NCBI RefSeq assembly: GCF_013350005.1
Contig: NZ_JABVWW010000004.1
Location: 124,001-188,000, forward strand
Length of the DNA stretch: 64,000 nt
Direction: 5' to 3'
Origin: Methylocystis silviterrae
Lineage (GTDB): Bacteria > Pseudomonadota > Alphaproteobacteria > Rhizobiales > Beijerinckiaceae
Position numbers and translations under genes: made by a program
The notes under the pieces: generated by a model
Told to the model about the DNA's origin: nothing
What the model saw: only the letters and a program-made list of their open reading frames with translations
Database searches by the model: none
Part shown: positions 1 to 10,618 of the stretch, piece after piece
How the letters are laid out: each line of letters begins with the position of its first letter
How positions within the stretch are numbered: the first letter of the stretch is position 1

Positions 1-1
1 C

Positions 2-496
2 TTCGACAATGTCTTTCTGCCGCTGCGGCTTAAGGGCGTTCCGCGCGAAGCGGCGTCGCCGCGCATCGAAGAGGCGCTCGCGCATGTCGGTCTTCTCAGC
101 TTTTCGCGCGCACTGCCGCGAGAACTCTCCGGCGGGATGAGAATGCGCTGCGCCATCGCCCGCACCCTGGTGACGCGGCCCACGCTGATGATGATGGACG
201 AACCTTTCGCCGCCCTCGACGAAGTGACGCGCTTCAAGCTCAATGACGATCTTCTCGCGCTCAAACGCCGGTTCGGCGCGACGATCGTCTTCGTCACCCA
301 TTCGGTGTTCGAAGCCGCCTATCTCTCGACGCGCATCGTGGTGATGTCGCGGCGCGCCGGCAGAATCATCGACGACATCGAGATCGACCCGGCGATCCCA
401 CGCGACGACGACTATCGCTCGAGCAGGACTTTCGCCGACGTGTGTCGCCGGGCGTCGCAGGCGCTTCGCGTCTCAATCGAAGAGGCGACGCCGTGA
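2..496 (+). CDS. ABC transporter ATP-binding protein (5' truncated by window edge)
   Basis: This is the C-terminal two thirds of a nucleotide-binding subunit of the nitrate/sulfonate/taurine importer class. It energises uptake through the permease encoded next. Visible are the ABC signature LSGGMRMR, Walker B LMMMDEPFAALD and the H-loop histidine in VTHS. The Walker A lies outside the window. The stop overlaps the GTG of the permease gene (GTGA), so the two are translationally coupled. The substrate cannot be read from this part. No substrate-binding protein gene is visible here; it may lie upstream. Confidence 0.93.
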   Translation, partial: FDNVFLPLRLKGVPREAASPRIEEALAHVGLLSFSRALPRELSGGMRMRCAIARTLVTRPTLMMMDEPFAALDEVTRFKLNDDLLALKRRFGATIVFVTHSVFEAAYLSTRIVVMSRRAGRIIDDIEIDPAIPRDDDYRSSRTFADVCRRASQALRVSIEEATP

Positions 497-1290
497 TCCA
501 GAAACCAAGCGCGATCGCATGGCGCGACATCGGCGTTCCGCTCGCAGTGCTTCTCGCTGCTTTGGCGCTGTGGGAAGGGCTCGTGCACTGGAAAAACATT
601 CCGCCCTATATTCTCCCGGCGCCGAGCGTCATCTTCGCCAAGCTGATCGAGGACCGTGAACTCCTGTTCTCGTCGTTATTGGTGACTCTCGGCGTCACCT
701 TCGAGGCGCTTATCGTCGCTACGGTTTGCGGCGTGGCGCTGGCGCTGCTCATCGCCCAGTCGAAATGGCTGGAGCGCGCGCTGCTGCCCTTCGCCATCAC
801 CTTGCAGGTCACGCCGATCATCGCCATCGCGCCTTTGCTGCTGGTTTATCTGCAGCCCGGCAATGCGGTGCTGGTCTGCGCCTTTCTCGTCGCCTTCTTT
901 CCGATTCTTTCGAATACGTCGCTCGGACTCGCCTCCGTCGACTTCGGCTTGCGCGACCTGTTCGACCTTTATCGCGCCTCGCCGTGGCAGAAGCTGATTT
1001 ATCTACGCCTGCCCTCGGCGCTGCCGCAATTCCTCGCTGGCTTGCGCATCGGCGGCGGACTGGCGCTCATCGGCGCCATCGTCGCGGAACTCGCCGCGGG
1101 CGCGTCGGGTCAAGGAACCGGCCTCGCCTATCGCATCGTCGAGGCGGGCTTTCGTCTCGACATCCCGCGCATGTTCGCGGCGCTGGCGCTCATCTCGCTG
1201 AGCGGGCTGGCGATCTACGGCGCGCTCGCGGCGCTGTCCTATGTTCTGCTGCGCGGCTGGCACGAAAGCGCGAGAGCGCAAGACGAATGA
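493..1290 (+). CDS. ABC transporter permease (SsuC/TauC/ThiX-like)
   Basis: Inner-membrane permease of about 265 residues with roughly six hydrophobic segments. In the second half, a conserved EAA-type loop (LPSALPQFLAGLRIG followed by AELAAG) contacts the ATPase. This is the BPD_transp_1 family of importers for sulfonates, nitrate or pyrimidine/thiamine precursors. I chose the GTG at 493 because it overlaps the stop of the ATPase gene; a longer reading from 442 would run back into that gene. The stop overlaps the ATG of the next gene (ATGA). The substrate is unknown. Confidence 0.9.
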   Translation: MIQKPSAIAWRDIGVPLAVLLAALALWEGLVHWKNIPPYILPAPSVIFAKLIEDRELLFSSLLVTLGVTFEALIVATVCGVALALLIAQSKWLERALLPFAITLQVTPIIAIAPLLLVYLQPGNAVLVCAFLVAFFPILSNTSLGLASVDFGLRDLFDLYRASPWQKLIYLRLPSALPQFLAGLRIGGGLALIGAIVAELAAGASGQGTGLAYRIVEAGFRLDIPRMFAALALISLSGLAIYGALAALSYVLLRGWHESARAQDE

Positions 1291-1727
1291 CGCTCATCCG
1301 GGACATTCGCGAGGCGGACGCCACGGCGTGGCGCAGGCTGTGGGCAGGCTACAATGATTTTTATCAGACGGCTGTGCCCATAGACGTGACGGAATTGACC
1401 TTGCGCCGGCTTCTCGACCCGACCTCGGCCATGATCGGCCGGATTGCTGAAAGGGAGGGATGCATCGCCGGCTTTTCCGTCTCCGTGCTGCATGAAAGCA
1501 GTTGGACCTCCTCCCCTTCGTGTTACCTCGAAGACCTTTTCGTCGATCCAAATGTTCGGAGCGCGGGCCTGGGGCGCGCGCTCGTTCAAGACCTCATCGA
1601 TCTTGGACGCGCTCGCGGATGGGCCCGCGTCTATTGGCACACGCAGGCCGACAATGAACGCGCGCGGCGCCTCTATGATTCATTCGTTGAAGCCGACACT
1701 TTCGTTCGCTACCGCGTGACGCTGTAG
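1287..1727 (+). CDS. GNAT family N-acetyltransferase
   Basis: A 146-residue acetyl-CoA-dependent N-acetyltransferase. The acetyl-CoA binding loop is seen as LFVDPNVRSAGLGRALV, with the R-x-x-G-x-G pattern in RSAGLG, and a typical C-terminal NERARRLYDS segment follows. Its ATG overlaps the permease stop, so it is co-translated with the transporter and may act on the imported compound; that is inference. The reading frame remains open much further upstream, but that part is antisense-like shadow of the permease. Confidence 0.9.
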   Translation: MTLIRDIREADATAWRRLWAGYNDFYQTAVPIDVTELTLRRLLDPTSAMIGRIAEREGCIAGFSVSVLHESSWTSSPSCYLEDLFVDPNVRSAGLGRALVQDLIDLGRARGWARVYWHTQADNERARRLYDSFVEADTFVRYRVTL

Positions 1728-1730
1728 CGC

Positions 1731-3125
1731 TCACTGCTCGGCGACTCCGCTCACTTCGTCGAGATGGTAGACGTCGTCGCGAAAATGCACGAGGCCGTCC
1801 GCCGACGCCCAGCCGGTCATATACACCCACGCCACCGGCACATGCTGCGTCAGCCGCACCTCCTCGCGTTCGCCCGACGCGATTTTTGCGTTGATCTCAT
1901 CCTTGCTCATCTGCGGGCCGGATTCGCCGTCAAGCAGCCAGGCCGCGAGATCGACGACGCCCTGCACGCGCACGCAGCCATGCGACAGGAAGCGATAGTC
2001 ATTGGCGAAGAGATTCCGCGACGGCGTGTCATGCATGTAGACGGAATGGGAATTGGGCATCGAAATGCGGATCGAGCCCAGCGAATTGTCCGCGCCGGAA
2101 TCCTGCCGCAGCGTGTATTGGGCGGCGCGCTCGCTCGCCCAGTTGATCGAGCGCGGATCCACCTCCTCGCCATGGCCGTTCAGCACGCGAATGTGCGAGC
2201 GCTGCAGGTAGGTCGGATCCTTCAGCATCTTCGGCGCGATCTCGTTCTTGATGATCGAGACCGGAACCGTCCATGTCGGATTGATGTTGACCGCGACGAC
2301 CTTTGCATGCAGCTCCGGGGAATGGTGCTCGGGATCGCCGACGATCGCGGCGTAGCGGCGCACGACGCGATCATCTTCCACCGCATCGACCGCCGTCGAC
2401 GGAATATTGACGACGATGTAGCGCGGGCCAAAGGCGAAATCGAACGCGGTGAGCCGCTGTGCGGTGGACTCGAGCTGATGGAAGCGGGTCTCCGCCGGCA
2501 CGTCGAGTTCGCGTAATGTCGCGCCGGCGACGACGCCCGTCTGTTTCAGCCCCAGGCGATATTGAAAGCGCTTCACCGCCGCCGTGAGATCGGCGTCCCA
2601 CTTCTCTTTCGCCGTGTCGACGATGCTGTCGTCTTCGGCCGCGAGGCGCCGGCGCAGCGCCGAGACCGCAGATCCCTTCGCGCCAGGCCGAAGCGAGACG
2701 CCCACTCTCGGCCATCCGCCGAGATCGACGATCTGCCGATAGCGATCCGCCGCCTTCGAGGTGGTGAAAAATGTCTGGGGCTGCAATGCGGGCGTCGGAT
2801 CGTCGGAAAGCGCCGCCTCGCGCGGCGGCGCAGGTTTTGGTTTTGGTTTTGGCTTTTTCACGGCGGTCTGAGCGGGCGCTGGATTTGTCGCTTGCGGCGC
2901 GGCGGGCGCGGCGCTGACAGGCGGCGCAGATATCACAGGCGCGGGTTCGGACGGCGCCGCGGGCGGCGGCGGCGCTATGGGCGTCGGCGCCGTCTGCGCG
3001 GGCGCAGGCGCCAATTCGGGCGTCGCGGTCTGAGCGCGCACCGGCGCGTCTGTCGCGAGCATCGCCAACAGCGCCCCAATTAGGAGGCGAAGGCTCGAAG
3101 CGGAAGGAGTTCTCTTCATTTTCAT
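1731..3125 (-). CDS. L,D-transpeptidase with peptidoglycan-binding domain
   Basis: A 464-residue exported YkuD-family enzyme that would form 3-3 peptidoglycan cross-links or attach proteins to the wall. In order: a signal peptide (about 1-31), a long Ala/Pro-rich linker with a KPKPKPKP stretch (about 32-105), a peptidoglycan-binding domain (about 140-215), and the catalytic domain with SHGCVRV, where Cys384 is the expected nucleophile. The layout resembles the large LdtD/YcbB class. It converges with the upstream GNAT gene, with only 3 bases between them. The Pro-rich arm probably spans the periplasm to the wall. Confidence 0.9.
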   Translation of the reverse strand: MKMKRTPSASSLRLLIGALLAMLATDAPVRAQTATPELAPAPAQTAPTPIAPPPPAAPSEPAPVISAPPVSAAPAAPQATNPAPAQTAVKKPKPKPKPAPPREAALSDDPTPALQPQTFFTTSKAADRYRQIVDLGGWPRVGVSLRPGAKGSAVSALRRRLAAEDDSIVDTAKEKWDADLTAAVKRFQYRLGLKQTGVVAGATLRELDVPAETRFHQLESTAQRLTAFDFAFGPRYIVVNIPSTAVDAVEDDRVVRRYAAIVGDPEHHSPELHAKVVAVNINPTWTVPVSIIKNEIAPKMLKDPTYLQRSHIRVLNGHGEEVDPRSINWASERAAQYTLRQDSGADNSLGSIRISMPNSHSVYMHDTPSRNLFANDYRFLSHGCVRVQGVVDLAAWLLDGESGPQMSKDEINAKIASGEREEVRLTQHVPVAWVYMTGWASADGLVHFRDDVYHLDEVSGVAEQ

Positions 3126-3234
3126 GCCGTGTCGGCGTGCGCGTCGCGCACAGCGGCGGCGCGCCGCCGCCCGTTGTGAATCACGCGCGCCTATGCTCTA
3201 ATTTCATCGCATATTCTATTGTTTTGGGGGAGCC

Positions 3235-5013
3235 ATGATTGCAAACAAAACACTGCGCCCGCTATTGCGGGCGCATATCGCCGCCGCGCTGCTCGCACTC
3301 GCCGCGGCAAATCCTTCGTCAGCCGCCGAACCGAACTACGCGAATCAGGGAGTTCATTGGACGCCCGCCGAGCGCAAGGAATTCTACAGTCTCGATCAGG
3401 GCTCGCGAATCATGCCGCTCGACTGGTTCAAGGCGCTGAAGCGTCCCGACGGCTCACATTTTCTCGACGACGGAATGACGCGCTACGGCTATCTGCGCAA
3501 TCCGGACAGCGCCGCCGGCCTCCCTGTTGGATTTCTTGTCGCGCCTGAGAGCAAGACGCTCAGCATGACATGCGCCGCGTGCCATACGCGCCAGATCGAC
3601 GTCGGCGGAGTGTCGTGGCGAATCGACGGAGGTCCGGCGATCGTCGACATTCAGCACTTCTTCGCGGACATCGACACGTCCGTCGATAAGGTTGTCAACG
3701 ACACGCCGACATTCGCCGAATTCGCCAAACAAGTGCTGGGCCAGCATGCGACGGAGCTGGAACGCAAACTGCTCCACAAGCAGGTGGAGGACTGGTTCAA
3801 GCCCTACCATGTGCTGATGAAAGAATCCCTGCCGCCCCAAGGATGGGGCGTCGGGCGTCTCGATGCCGTGTCGATGATCTTCAACCGCGTCTCGGGATTG
3901 GACATCGGGACTTCACCCGATCACATCATCAAGGAGAATATAAAGAGGGCCAACGCGCCCGTGCGCTATCCCTTCCTTTGGAACGCGCCGGTCCAGGATA
4001 TGACCCAGTGGCCGGGGTTTGCCGAAAACGGGAACAACATTCTCGGGCTCGCGCGCAACGTCGGCGAGGTTTATGGCGTCTTCGGCGTCTTTCATCCCCG
4101 TAAGGATTTTTTGTATCCGGACGGGGTCGAATATCTGAATGGCTCTTCACTCAATATGCCGGGCCTCATGCGTCTCGAAACGCTCATAAGGCAAATTGAG
4201 CCGCCAAAGTGGCAGTGGGCCGTCGACAAGAGACTCGCCGACGCCGGAAAGAAAATTTACGACCGCGAATGCGGAGCGAATTGCCACGAGATCAACACCA
4301 AAGACGCCGCCAAGCGTTTGTGCGCGAAATTTACCTGGAGAACGCCGATACAGGACGTCGGAACAGACGTCGCGGAATATGGGGTTCTCGAGCGTGTCGG
4401 CAAAACCGGCGTGCTCGAAGGCCAGTTGCTCCCAAAACCTCCCTTTAATCAGAGATTAAAGCGCGAGGGTGAAAGCCAAATCAACATTTTAACCGTGGCT
4501 GTCGTCCAATCGATCCTTCGCGCGCCCATACATTTCAGAGACATCGCACTGTATGAGCCCCTGCTGCGGGAGTGCCTAAATAATGAGTCCGATAGGGCGG
4601 ATGTGACGGCGCAGGCATTGAGGGAGAACTTTCTCGGCGTCATCGGGAAAAGCCTCGCCACTCTCTATCAAAAGCCGGAGGAAAAGACGCCGCCTGCATA
4701 TGAGGCTCGGGTCATGCAAGGCATCTGGGCGGCGGCGCCTTATCTGCACAATGGCTCTGTGCCGACGCTCGCCGATCTCCTGAAAAAGCCTGCCGACCGT
4801 CCGGCGTCTTTCAAGGTCGGCCCCGCCTATGACATCGAAAACGTCGGCCTCGCCAAGGAACAGACGAAGTTCGACGACACCTACACCACCACCGCCAGTT
4901 GCGATCCGAAAAACCGCGACGCTTCCGGCAACAGCCGCTGCGGCCATGACTTCGGGACTTCGCTTTCGGATCCCGACAAGAAGGCGCTTCTTGAATATTT
5001 GAAGAGCCTGTAG
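3235..5013 (+). CDS. Di-haem cytochrome c, cytochrome c peroxidase/RoxA-like family
   Basis: A 592-residue exported protein with a signal peptide (about 1-30) and two haem sites: a regular CAACH at 113-117 and an unusual C-x3-CH (CGANCH) at 346-351. The C-terminal YLHNGSVPTLADLL motif is typical of large di-haem peroxidase-like proteins related to the rubber oxygenase RoxA. The periplasmic role is unknown: peroxide reduction or an oxygenase-like reaction is possible. RBS GGGGGAG lies just before the ATG. A possible terminator follows at 5054-5080. The gene is monocistronic. Confidence 0.85.
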   Translation: MIANKTLRPLLRAHIAAALLALAAANPSSAAEPNYANQGVHWTPAERKEFYSLDQGSRIMPLDWFKALKRPDGSHFLDDGMTRYGYLRNPDSAAGLPVGFLVAPESKTLSMTCAACHTRQIDVGGVSWRIDGGPAIVDIQHFFADIDTSVDKVVNDTPTFAEFAKQVLGQHATELERKLLHKQVEDWFKPYHVLMKESLPPQGWGVGRLDAVSMIFNRVSGLDIGTSPDHIIKENIKRANAPVRYPFLWNAPVQDMTQWPGFAENGNNILGLARNVGEVYGVFGVFHPRKDFLYPDGVEYLNGSSLNMPGLMRLETLIRQIEPPKWQWAVDKRLADAGKKIYDRECGANCHEINTKDAAKRLCAKFTWRTPIQDVGTDVAEYGVLERVGKTGVLEGQLLPKPPFNQRLKREGESQINILTVAVVQSILRAPIHFRDIALYEPLLRECLNNESDRADVTAQALRENFLGVIGKSLATLYQKPEEKTPPAYEARVMQGIWAAAPYLHNGSVPTLADLLKKPADRPASFKVGPAYDIENVGLAKEQTKFDDTYTTTASCDPKNRDASGNSRCGHDFGTSLSDPDKKALLEYLKSL

Positions 5014-5053
5014 CGCGAAGGCCGCGCGCGCGACGATCGCAGCATGAAGACGA

Positions 5054-5080
5054 GGGGGACGCGCGTCCCCCTTGCCTTTT
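5054..5080 (+). terminator. Putative intrinsic terminator after the di-haem cytochrome
   Basis: A GC-rich hairpin (GGGGGAC, GCGC loop, GTCCCCC) is followed by an imperfect T-rich stretch, TTGCCTTTT. It separates the cytochrome gene from ychF. Confidence 0.55.
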
Positions 5081-5135
5081 CTCGCGCCGCCCCGCATACC
5101 GCGCCGCAACGCGCAATCCAAAAACCGGGACGGAT

Positions 5136-6233
5136 ATGGGGTTCAAATGTGGCATCGTCGGCCTGCCCAACGTCGGCAAGTCGACACTTTTCAACGCCCT
5201 CACGCAGACCGCCGCGGCGCAGGCCGCGAACTATCCCTTCTGCACGATCGAGCCCAATGTCGGCGAAGTCGCCGTTCCGGACCCGAGGCTTGAGGAACTG
5301 GCCAGGATCGCCGGCTCCAAAGAGATCATTCCAACGCGCCTGACCTTCGTCGACATCGCCGGCCTCGTGCGCGGCGCCTCCAAGGGCGAAGGGCTCGGCA
5401 ACCAGTTTCTCGCCAATATCCGCGAATGCGACGCCATCGCTCATGTCGTGCGTTGTTTTGAGGACGGCGACGTGACCCATGTCGAAGGCGGCGTCGATCC
5501 GATCCGCGACGTCGAGACGATCGAGACGGAGCTAATGCTCGCCGATCTCGACAGCCTCGAAAAGCGCGTCGTCGCCATGGAGAAGAAAGCCAAGGGCGGC
5601 GACAAGGAGGCGAAGGAACTCGCCGATTTAATGAACCGCTGCCTTGTCCTGCTGCGCGAGGGCAAGCCCGCGCGTCTCGCCAAGGTCAGCGCGGAGGAGC
5701 GCGTCGCCTTCGCGGGTCTCGGGCTCCTCTCGTCGAAGCCCGTGCTTTATGTCTGCAATGTCGAAGAAGCGTCGGCGTCCGAAGGCAACGCCCAATCGGC
5801 GAAAGTCGCGGCGCGCGCCGCCGAGGAAGGCGCGATTGCGGTCGTCGTCTCGGCGAAGATCGAAAGCGAGATCGCCGTGCTGCCGGCCGCCGAGCAGAAG
5901 GATTATCTGGAGGCGGTCGGCCTCACCGAGCCCGGGCTCAATCGCGTCATCCGCGCCGGCTATGACCTCCTGCATCTCATCACTTATTTCACCGTCGGCC
6001 CCAAGGAGGCGCGCGCCTGGACCATCGAGAAAGGCGTGCGCGCGCCGGCTGCGGCGGGCGTGATTCACACGGACTTCGAGAAGGGTTTCATTCGCGCCGA
6101 AACGATCGCCTATGGCGATTACATTTCAAACAAGGGCGAGGCGGGGGCGCGCGACGCCGGGCGCTTAAGGCTGGAAGGCAAGGAATATGTCGTCGCCGAC
6201 GGCGACGTGATGCATTTCAGGTTTAATACGTAA
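5136..6233 (+). CDS. ychF: Redox-regulated ATPase YchF
   Basis: A full-length (365 residue) member of the Obg-related P-loop family that prefers ATP and binds ribosomes. Visible are the G1 loop GLPNVGKST, the switch motif DIAGL, the family's altered G4-equivalent NVEE in YVCNVEE, and the C-terminal TGS domain ending DGDVMHFRF. It begins [16 protein letters not shown], the standard YchF start. In other bacteria it often sits next to pth; here it stands alone between two terminator or repeat regions. Confidence 0.96.
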   Translation: MGFKCGIVGLPNVGKSTLFNALTQTAAAQAANYPFCTIEPNVGEVAVPDPRLEELARIAGSKEIIPTRLTFVDIAGLVRGASKGEGLGNQFLANIRECDAIAHVVRCFEDGDVTHVEGGVDPIRDVETIETELMLADLDSLEKRVVAMEKKAKGGDKEAKELADLMNRCLVLLREGKPARLAKVSAEERVAFAGLGLLSSKPVLYVCNVEEASASEGNAQSAKVAARAAEEGAIAVVVSAKIESEIAVLPAAEQKDYLEAVGLTEPGLNRVIRAGYDLLHLITYFTVGPKEARAWTIEKGVRAPAAAGVIHTDFEKGFIRAETIAYGDYISNKGEAGARDAGRLRLEGKEYVVADGDVMHFRFNT

Positions 6234-6244
6234 ATCCGCGGCGA

Positions 6245-6380
6245 CTCCCCTCTCCCGCATGCGGGAGAGGATGGCCCGGCGAAGCCGGGTCGGGTGAGGG
6301 CGTCGCAATTTCCTGAACGCCGTTGCCCTCATCCGTCGCGCCTTCGCGCGACACCTTCTCCCGCTTGCGGGAGAAGGAGA
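6245..6380. repeat. Paired palindromic intergenic repeat (CTCTCCCGCNTGCGGGAGAG type)
   Basis: Two copies of one palindromic unit lie in opposite orientation. The first (6245-6306) has CTCCCGCATGCGGGAG followed by GGCCCGGCGAAGCCGGGTC and GTGAGGGCG. The second (6324-6380) reads GCCCTCATCC and ends in CTCCCGCTTGCGGGAG. A related copy occurs at 52694-52753. It fills the gap between the convergent ychF and phaR genes and could act as a two-way terminator. Confidence 0.75.
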
Positions 6381-6403
6381 AACTCAGCATTACGCTGACC
6401 GCC

Positions 6404-7033
6404 TCACCCCTTCGACAAATTATCGATCCGCTTGTTGAGTTCGTCGAGCTGGCGCTTCAGGTCGGCGACGTCGCCGCCGCCTTCCTTGCGGGCGCCGCCA
6501 TTCTCCTGCTCGTCGAGCGTCGGCGCCGTGGTCATCATGCCTTCCGTCGGCACGCCGAAGGGATTGAACATGGTCAGCGCCTGACGGAACACGGCCATGT
6601 TCTTGCGCGCCTGCTCTTCGAGCGACTGGAACGCCGCCCGTGTCGGCTCTGCGAACGGAGCGCCCCCGACGCCGAGCGCCGAGGTGAACTGATCCCGGAA
6701 TCTTTGCTGTTCCTTCGTCAGCTTGTCGATCGAGAATTCGAGATAGCTCGGCACCAGCATCTGCATCGAGTCGCCGTAAAAGCGGATGAGCTGGCGCAGG
6801 AAGGCGATCGGCAGCAGGCTTTGGCCTTCTTTGCCCTCCTGCTCGAAGATGATTTGGGCCAGCACCGGACGGGTGATGTCATCGCCGGTTTTTGCATCGC
6901 ACACGACGAAATCCTCGCCGCGCTTCACCATCCCGGCAAGGTCCTCCAGCGTCACATAGGTGCTCGTTCCCGTGTCGTAGAGCCGACGATTGGCGTATTT
7001 CTTGATCGTTGTGGGTTTTTTCTCAGTCGCCAT
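6404..7033 (-). CDS. phaR: Polyhydroxyalkanoate synthesis repressor PhaR
   Basis: A DNA- and PHB-binding regulator that represses phasin and PHB genes until polymer is present. The N-terminal PHB/PHA accumulation regulator domain is clear (KKYANRRLYDTGTSTYVTLE), followed by the PHB_acc domain. The Gly/Pro-poor C-terminus ends in a heptad-like LKRQLDELNKRIDNL segment that probably forms a coiled coil. I start it at 7033 (MATEKKPT) rather than 7060, because the extra nine residues are Arg-rich and unlike the family. It is divergent from phaA-phaB, the normal arrangement. Confidence 0.94.
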   Translation of the reverse strand: MATEKKPTTIKKYANRRLYDTGTSTYVTLEDLAGMVKRGEDFVVCDAKTGDDITRPVLAQIIFEQEGKEGQSLLPIAFLRQLIRFYGDSMQMLVPSYLEFSIDKLTKEQQRFRDQFTSALGVGGAPFAEPTRAAFQSLEEQARKNMAVFRQALTMFNPFGVPTEGMMTTAPTLDEQENGGARKEGGGDVADLKRQLDELNKRIDNLSKG

Positions 7034-7277
7034 ACGCCTGACACGCTCCCCTCGCCGCACGACCGCCCCCGCCTAAAAACAGTCGTCTAGCGTTGGACGA
7101 TACGCGCAAATTGGCGCCTGCGGCAATATTTTCATGCCGAAAGCCTTTCGCTACCGCTCGATTCCGTGCAAAACGGGCCGCGGCTTGCCCACCGCAAGCG
7201 CGAAAGGACCAACACTTCGCCCCCTGACCGGCCAAGGCGGTCGGGCGGTTGGACTATTTTTTTAAGGAGATCGACAG

Positions 7278-8450
<1,173 letters not shown>

Positions 8451-8451
8451 T

Positions 8452-8530
8452 CATCGGCAATAGTCGGTAAGCAGTAGGCATTCGGATTGCGATATTCTCC
8501 GACTGCCTACTCACGACCGCCGACTGCCGT
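8452..8530. repeat. Imperfect inverted repeat between phaA and phaB
   Basis: AGTAGGCA (8473-8480) pairs with TGCCTACT (8504-8511), and shorter CGGC/GTCGG units flank it. The element lies wholly within the phaA-phaB spacer and could form a hairpin in the joint transcript. It looks like a short dispersed intergenic repeat rather than a terminator, since no T-run follows. Confidence 0.5.
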
Positions 8531-8566
8531 TTCAAACGATTAACAATTCTGGAGGAGACTCTTTAA

Positions 8567-9292
8567 ATGGCAAGAACTGCAGTTGTGACAGGCGGCACGC
8601 GCGGCATCGGCGAAGCGATTTCCAAGGCGCTGAAGGCGGCGGGCTATACTGTCGCGGCGACCTACGCCGGCAATGACGAAGCCGCCAATAAGTTCAAGGC
8701 CGAGACGGGCATTCCGGTCTTTAAGTTCGACGTTTCCGATTACGACGCCTGCGCCGCCGGAATCGCGCAGATCGAGAAAGAGGTCGGCCCGGTCGATATT
8801 CTGGTCAACAATGCCGGCATCACCAAGGACCGCCTGTTCCACAAGATGGAGCTTGCCCAGTGGCAGGCGGTGATCAACACCAATCTCAATTCGCTGTTCA
8901 ATGTCACGCGCCCGGTCATCAACGGCATGCGCGATCGCGGCTTTGGCCGCATCATCGTCATCTCGTCGATCAATGGCCAGAAGGGCCAGGCCGGCCAGAC
9001 CAACTATTCCGCCTCCAAGGCCGGCGACATCGGCTTCGTGAAGGCGCTCGCGCAGGAGAGCGCGTCTAAGGGCATCACCGTCAACGCCATCGCGCCGGGC
9101 TATATCGCCACCGAAATGGTGAAGGCCGTTCCGCAGGACGTGCTCGACAAGCACATCATTCCCTATATCGCCGTCGGCCGCCTCGGCGAGCCGGAAGAAA
9201 TCGCGCGCGCCGTCGTATTCCTCGCCGCCGATGACGCCGGCTTCATCACCGGCTCGACGCTGACGATCAACGGCGGCCAGTATCTGCACTAA
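8567..9292 (+). CDS. phaB: Acetoacetyl-CoA reductase
   Basis: A 241-residue short-chain dehydrogenase that reduces acetoacetyl-CoA to (R)-3-hydroxybutyryl-CoA with NADPH, the second step of PHB synthesis. The cofactor loop TGGTRGIGEA, the NNAG motif (VNNAGITKD), the catalytic YSASK, and the C-terminal GSTLTINGGQYLH are all present and match PhaB closely. RBS TGGAGGAGAC precedes the ATG. A strong terminator follows at 9311-9336, so phaA-phaB forms a closed two-gene unit. Confidence 0.96.
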   Translation: MARTAVVTGGTRGIGEAISKALKAAGYTVAATYAGNDEAANKFKAETGIPVFKFDVSDYDACAAGIAQIEKEVGPVDILVNNAGITKDRLFHKMELAQWQAVINTNLNSLFNVTRPVINGMRDRGFGRIIVISSINGQKGQAGQTNYSASKAGDIGFVKALAQESASKGITVNAIAPGYIATEMVKAVPQDVLDKHIIPYIAVGRLGEPEEIARAVVFLAADDAGFITGSTLTINGGQYLH

Positions 9293-9310
9293 GCGGATGG
9301 CCAGAGAACT

Positions 9311-9336
9311 GGCCGGTCTTCGCGCCGGCCGTTTTT
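9311..9336 (+). terminator. Intrinsic terminator of phaA-phaB
   Basis: The hairpin GGCCGG (9311-9316) / CCGGCC (9325-9330) is followed directly by GTTTTTC, 18 bases after the phaB stop. Confidence 0.85.
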
Positions 9337-9375
9337 CTGATCTATGAGGCGAAGCGCTATTCCGCGCATAGCGAG

Positions 9376-10527
9376 ATGGCCATGAGCGTAGAGGACGATC
9401 GACTTCGACCGACGCGTCTCGCGCCCGAGCTGCGATTGAGCGAGATTGTCTCGCCGGTCGGCGGCCTTCCGCCTTTGCCCCTGAGCGCCGGTGCGCAGCA
9501 GGCGACCGGCTCAATAAAATACATCTCTCAGCGTAGCGGATATGTCGCGCTGATTTTGAACGCCGCTTTTTTTGCCTACATATCCTACTGGCTCTATCAG
9601 AACATCGAATTCGTCGATCTGTCGCAGGAGCTCAAGCAGCTCCCCTTAAGCGCGATTCTGATCGCAATGACGATGAATGTGTTCGTCTTGCTGTTCTACG
9701 GGTCGCGCCTCTCGACGCTGCTTGAGGGCGGACTCTTGTCCGGCTTTCTGATCGCCACGATGGGTTTTACCTTCAACAGTTTAGTTCCATTCAGAGCTGG
9801 CGAAGGCGTAAAAATCTATTTTGGACATTCATATTTCAGTTATGCGATCGGCGGCATCAGCGCCGCAGTCCTGCTGGAGAAACTCTACGACGTTACAGCG
9901 ATCGTCATTTTGTCGTTGCTTATCCTTGCGAGCTCAGATTCGCGCATTGTCGATCCGCGCTTGTTGATCGCCGCCGCCGTGTTCATTTCGATTGTTTTTT
10001 GCGGCATGTTCGTCTTCCGGCGGAAAGCCGTCGTCTGGCGCCTTCCGGATTGGCGCATCGTGGACGCCTTGCGACTGGACGCATTTTTCAAACAGGCCGG
10101 AGGTTTGGTCGCCCATCATCGCGCGGCGAGAACGGCGTTCTTCACGGCCTCGATATGGACGACAAATGTCTGCCTGGTCTATGTCGCCTTCAGAACGCTG
10201 CTGCCTGAAATCGACTTCACCCTTATCCACGCGATGACATTATTGATGATCGGCGCGCTCGCGGTCGCCGTTCCCGCAAGCCCCGCCGGCTTGGGACTGT
10301 TTGAGGCCGGCATCGTCGCCTATCTCGTCAACGGCTATGGCGTTCAGAAGGAACGCGCCATTTCCGCGGCCTTGGCGTATCATTTCTCAATCACCGCGCC
10401 CCACACGCTGATCATCGTCGGCTTTCTGGGCGTGGCGCTCTTCCGGTTTTTGAGAGAGCGCTCGACGCCCGAGGGCGCTGCGCCGAGTCGCGCGCAGCCG
10501 CAAGACTCCGCTTCGACGCTCACCTGA
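9376..10527 (+). CDS. Lysylphosphatidylglycerol synthase TM-region / flippase-like membrane protein
   Basis: A 383-residue integral membrane protein of the UPF0104/YbhN class, related to the transmembrane part of MprF and AglD. After a soluble N-terminal stretch of about 50 residues come about eight hydrophobic segments. The conserved LVPFRAGEGVKIYFG and the late VPASPAGLGLFEAG motifs are typical of the family. Members move or regulate lipids, including hopanoid-linked HpnL homologues, but nothing here fixes the substrate. An alternative ATG lies at 9382. Confidence 0.8.
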   Translation: MAMSVEDDRLRPTRLAPELRLSEIVSPVGGLPPLPLSAGAQQATGSIKYISQRSGYVALILNAAFFAYISYWLYQNIEFVDLSQELKQLPLSAILIAMTMNVFVLLFYGSRLSTLLEGGLLSGFLIATMGFTFNSLVPFRAGEGVKIYFGHSYFSYAIGGISAAVLLEKLYDVTAIVILSLLILASSDSRIVDPRLLIAAAVFISIVFCGMFVFRRKAVVWRLPDWRIVDALRLDAFFKQAGGLVAHHRAARTAFFTASIWTTNVCLVYVAFRTLLPEIDFTLIHAMTLLMIGALAVAVPASPAGLGLFEAGIVAYLVNGYGVQKERAISAALAYHFSITAPHTLIIVGFLGVALFRFLRERSTPEGAAPSRAQPQDSASTLT

Positions 10528-10618
10528 CGGAATTTCCCGCGTGCGCCGCCGCACGGATTGCGGGCCGCGCCTCTTCTACAACGCGCTCATCGAGACATCG
10601 AACATCGAGCGCAAGACA

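Noticed and set aside
8540-9514. A 324-residue minus-strand frame opposite phaB
   Set aside because: phaB is complete with RBS and terminator on the plus strand; the other frame has no domain.
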